Positions 42,851 to 45,990 of a DNA stretch of 45,990 bases are shown here, piece after piece. The stretch lies in NCBI RefSeq assembly GCF_020859565.1, contig NZ_JAJHUO010000055.1:1-45990 (forward strand), given 5' to 3'. This DNA is from Saccharothrix luteola (GTDB lineage: Bacteria; Actinomycetota; Actinomycetes; Mycobacteriales; Pseudonocardiaceae). The position numbers and the translations under genes were made by a program. Under the pieces are notes generated by a model. It saw only the letters and a list, made by a program, of their open reading frames with translations, did no database searches and was not told where the DNA came from. The stretch's first letter is position 1. Each line of letters begins with the position of its first letter.

Positions 42851-43297
42851 AGAGGACTCCGCCGCCGACCAGTCGCAGCTGGCCGGTGAAGCTGAGGGCA
42901 GTCGATGCGCGGGAACGCGCGTAGCGATGGGAGCAGCCCTGACAACGCCGGGACGGGTCGGCATCATCAGACGGTCCGGGTCCGGCAAGCAGCGCGGGGA
43001 AGGTGTACGCGAGAAACCACCGTCTGACGCCTCGTAAAGTCGCACCCGGCTCAAACCTGATGAATACGGGCCGGGACGCAGCGCGTGGCCACCGGTTGTG
43101 GGTGGTCAACTCCGAAACCGGCTTGGAAGTCCGGCAAGGAGGCCATGACGAAGGTCTGCGGCGTAGTCATGGCGATGCTGCCGGGGTAGAGGTGGGCACC
43201 TCCCTCCGTGATCGATCGAGTGGTGAACGTGGGAACAACCCGCAGCCGCCCTACCTGCCGGACAGCCGGTCCGGCCACGGCGCTGCCCGAGGACCCG

Positions 43298-43846
43298 ATG
43301 CCGTGGGTGACGCTCCTGATGCTCGCCCTTGGACTGTCCTACTCCCACGTGAGGTTCGGGCAAGTGTGCGACGAACTGGTCGCTCGCGCCCCGCTGCACC
43401 GGATGGGGCACGCGCAGGCGTTGCAGTACTGGTGCAAGAAGTGGTCGGGCTTGCACGAGCTGATGCGCGACTTCGCCACCCGCGCGGCGGCGGCGTCCCC
43501 GTCGCTGGCGGCCCTCCCACTGCGGGCGGCGCACAAGTTGGGAGACGACGAGCGCCACCCGTTCCGCTCGCCGACGGCGCTGGCGGCACTGGACGTGCTA
43601 CTGCCATGGCTGGCGGGCGTGGGCGCCGACACCCGATGGCTGCGCAACGACCGGGGCTGGGCGATCCTGGCGCTGACGGCGAACGAGCGCTACGCCGAGG
43701 ATCGACCACTTCCGCGTTCTGGGCCACCGCGCCGATGGCCTGCCGTGGGCGATGTCCCCCAAGCCTGTCGAAATCTTCCTCCAGACCCGGATCGAGACAT
43801 GCAACGCGACCACGCCGTGATCCCGCGACGGGACCGAGGGCGTTGA
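43298..43846 (+). CDS. Hypothetical protein (about 182 residues), possibly a fragment
   Basis: ATG 43298 has GAGGA five bases upstream. The first 140 residues are protein-like (TLLMLALGLSYSHVRFGQVCDELVAR, QALQYWCKKWSGLHELMRDFATR, RWLRNDRGWAILALTANERYAED), while the last 40 are Pro/Arg-rich and look like out-of-frame sequence, so the 3' part may be frameshifted. A GTG at 43208 would extend it. No family recognised. It sits in the IS-rich zone between ISs and the DUF4062 gene. Confidence 0.4.
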   Translation: MPWVTLLMLALGLSYSHVRFGQVCDELVARAPLHRMGHAQALQYWCKKWSGLHELMRDFATRAAAASPSLAALPLRAAHKLGDDERHPFRSPTALAALDVLLPWLAGVGADTRWLRNDRGWAILALTANERYAEDRPLPRSGPPRRWPAVGDVPQACRNLPPDPDRDMQRDHAVIPRRDRGR

Positions 43847-44144
43847 GAAGGCCCAACCCTCCTGGGCGCCACGCCGGCCCGACACCCGATCAGCGGTGCG
43901 GTGGTCACACCTCGCCCCACCCGCAGGGCGACCACCAGTTCCGCAGGCGTGGACCGCGACGTGCTCTGGGTATCCATCCGGCCGGTGGTGGCCACGATGA
44001 GGATCCTGGAGGGTCTCATGCCCGCCAAGGGGCTGCTGATCACCATGAGGTACACGGCGACGTGGCGACGGGCGTGGACATCCCGTCTTCGGGCAGGGGC
44101 GGGGGCGGTGGCCGCTTGCGGGCAGCCACCGCCCCGTACGTGGC

Positions 44145-44316
44145 CTATGACACGTCGGGTTCCGCTGCCGAGTCGTGGAAGATGGAAGCGGCCTCTGCCA
44201 GGTTTCGGGCGAGTGCCGCCCGTCGTTTCCGCTGGACGTAGCGCGAGCTGTACTCGATCGCCTGCCGGTCGGCGTGTAGGCGCTCGGCGCGGGTGTTGGA
44301 GGCGATGCAGGGCGAT
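44145..44316 (-). pseudogene. C-terminal remnant of an unknown protein
   Basis: The minus strand reads IASNTRAERLHADRQAIEYSS, RYVQRKRRAALARNLAEAAS and IFHDSAAEPDVS before a stop at 44145; immediately upstream the frame has a TAA. The helical, charged composition is clearly coding in origin but the family is unknown. The rest of 43847-44816 has no gene I can support. Confidence 0.35.
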
Positions 44317-44816
44317 TAACCCCGACAGCAGAACCGCCGGGATCGGCTGACGAGGACCCGGTGTGAGCATAGCGAGCAGTGCGTGGAGGCTGTCGGGGTC
44401 GACACAGAAGATGCGCGACCGTACGCCATCCCTGACAACCTCAGTGTCCGCGCAACCTGATTACGTGTAACTCATGAGGATATTGGAGCAGCGCTCGGGT
44501 TTTGGGTTCACTGGTTTTCCGGCTCGACCTCGTGATGCACGGGCGGCGTGCAACTGTAGGCGCCGCTGCGCCGGGACGGCCCGGTCACGATCCCCCAGGG
44601 CGTTTGGGACGGCGTACGAGGGTGCGTTACGCCGGCGCCGGGGCGGACTGGGGCCGGAGAGTTGCCGTCGGGCGCCATTCCGGTCGCCGAGTCCACTCTT
44701 GTAACGTGGCCGTGCTCGACTTCGACTAGGACAAGCATCCGGACCTCCCACCGCGTCATCCGGCGCCTTGAAGGAGCGACGAGCGAAAACCCGACTCACG
44801 GCCACGCCGGACCCGG

Positions 44817-45863
44817 ATGAGCGCACTACGGGTCTATGTGTCCTCGACCTACCAGGACCTCCAGCACTGTCGCAGCGCGATCCGGCTCGCCCTGCAGCGG
44901 ATGGGTGTCGACGACATCGCCATGGAGACCTACACCGCGGGCGAGGAGCGGCCCCTCGACCGATGTCTGGACGACGTCCGGGCAGCTGACGTCTACGTGG
45001 GTGTCCTGGCTTGGCGGTACGGCTTCGTGCCGGCGCAGGAGACGGCCTCGATCACCGGACTCGAGTACCGCACCGCTGGTGATGCGGGCGTGCCGCGGCT
45101 GATGTTCGTGCTGGACCCCGACGCGATGTGGCCGCGCTCGGCCATGGACAGGGACTCCACGCTGATCGACGGCTTCCGCGATCACGTCCTCGAGGCCCAC
45201 GTGTGCGACACGTTCGTCTCCGTGGACGACCTTCGGGCCAAGGTCGCCGAGGTGGTCGGCCGGCACCTGCAGGAGCGGCACAAGATCACGGTGGGGTCGG
45301 ATGCGGCGTGGGATGCCTACTGCACGCGCCTGGTCCAGGAGTACCGGCGTCTCGATCTCGAAGCGCTCACCCCGCCCGACCGCGATGAGCACCTGCAGAT
45401 CGCGCTGAGGGACGTCTTCGTCGAACCGGATGTCCGGGAGGACATGCCGGACACCGAGCTGCCCAAGGAACTGCTGCGCAAGCTGGCCGAGGCGGCCGCC
45501 CCGACCAGCTCGGAACTGCCTCGCGGGCTGGACCGGCACCTCGTGGAACAGACCCGCGATTCGTACCGGCGCCAGCCCGCGCGCAGTGCGTTCTACGCGC
45601 TCACCTCGCCCTTGGCCCGCACGTGCGTGCTGCTCGGGGATCCCGGTGCGGGCAAGTCGACCCTCGCCCGGTACCTGGCGTTGGCGTTGGCCGAACAGCG
45701 CACCGAGCCGGCGCTCGCCGCCTTCGAGGGCTGGCGGCCGATCCTCATCGAGCTGCGCGACTATGCGCTCAAGTGCGACGACTACGAGACCTTCGGCAGC
45801 TACCTGGACTACCGCAGGCGCACCGACGGGCTGGGGATCGAGGAGCCGACGGTCGAGACCTAA
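44817..45863 (+). pseudogene. DUF4062-NACHT protein, 3'-truncated
   Basis: 348 residues from ATG 44817. The N-terminus is a DUF4062 domain (LRVYVSSTYQDLQHCRSAIRLALQRMG, then DVRAADVYVGVLAWRYGF), followed by a linker and a NACHT P-loop VLLGDPGAGKSTLARYL near 271-285 and PILIELRDYAL. The Walker B and everything after are missing: the frame ends VET at a TAA, after which 45864-45990 shows no continuation in any frame. Full DUF4062-NACHT proteins are usually 700-1200 residues with a C-terminal repeat sensor. It is the second NACHT gene of this zone and, like the JAB-ThiF gene, damaged. Confidence 0.8.
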
Positions 45864-45990
45864 CCCCGTTACCTTCTTCGTGGTTCCTGATCAAGGAGCT
45901 GTGGTCGCCGGGTCCGGCATGACTTACGCCCCCAGTCGAACGCATGATCCGGGGGGTGGTGTCACCGGACCCGGTGGTATCGCCGGACCG

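Noticed and set aside
43051..43278. Minus-strand open frame (TTPQTFVMASLPDFQAGFG)
   Set aside because: Plausible composition but no start signal, no family and conflict with the plus-strand frame; left unannotated.
1..45990. tRNA, rRNA and CRISPR arrays
   Set aside because: No cloverleaf-like segment, rRNA stretch or regularly spaced direct repeats were seen by eye; short or divergent RNAs could be missed without a covariance search.

Overview
The window is very GC-rich, uses GTG and TTG starts freely, and carries AfsR/SARP-type giant regulators, a StrR-like activator and many IS481/IS5-like elements. This fits a filamentous actinomycete, most like the Pseudonocardiales (Saccharothrix/Lentzea/Actinosynnema-type). 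The genus is inferred from gene content only.

Layout. 1-2600: mobile debris (IS630 transposase, serine-recombinase fragment, a SARP/AfsR gene that has lost its 5' end, the tail of an integrase-type transposase). 2592-5074 (minus): a compact, translationally coupled operon of a small secreted peptide, SdpA, SdpB and a double-GNAT protein, i.e. a diverged sdp-type toxin-peptide system. 5302-9920: a full-length SARP-NB-ARC-TPR regulator and a StrR/ParB-like regulator. 10663-17615: a RiPP-like operon with a 20-residue Lys/Arg-rich mini-gene, a perfect GC hairpin, two catalytically intact M16 metallopeptidases, a GNAT-like protein, a nucleotidyltransferase and a three-gene ABC exporter. 17943-18479: a Nudix hydrolase. 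19511-27569: a phosphonate operon with thymidylate-kinase-like protein, PEP mutase, phosphonopyruvate decarboxylase, 2-aminoethylphosphonate transaminase, an NDK-like protein, a PhyH dioxygenase, a glycine-amidinotransferase-type enzyme and an EamA exporter whose frame is broken by a 60-bp pure G/C tract. 27677-32322: an insertion-sequence graveyard that encloses an AA10 chitin-binding protein lacking both copper-binding histidines. 33080-37690: a second SARP regulator, a small secreted PLL-like protein and an IS5-type element sitting in a regulator remnant. 37884-45863: a defence-like zone with a NACHT membrane NTPase, an IS-truncated JAB-ThiF (E1-like) fusion, more IS remnants and a 3'-truncated DUF4062-NACHT gene.

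How the parts may work together. The phosphonate genes predict PEP -> phosphonopyruvate -> phosphonoacetaldehyde -> 2-aminoethylphosphonate, followed by hydroxylation and amidino transfer to a guanidino-(hydroxy)ethylphosphonate; the two kinase-like proteins could phosphorylate the product for activation or self-protection. The mini-gene operon predicts a peptide that is clipped by paired M16 proteases and exported. The two units are co-directional and lie under the same nearby regulators, so they may be one hybrid peptide/phosphonate locus or two adjacent ones; the sequence alone cannot decide. Nearly every junction inside each operon is an ATGA or GTGA overlap, which implies tight coupling.
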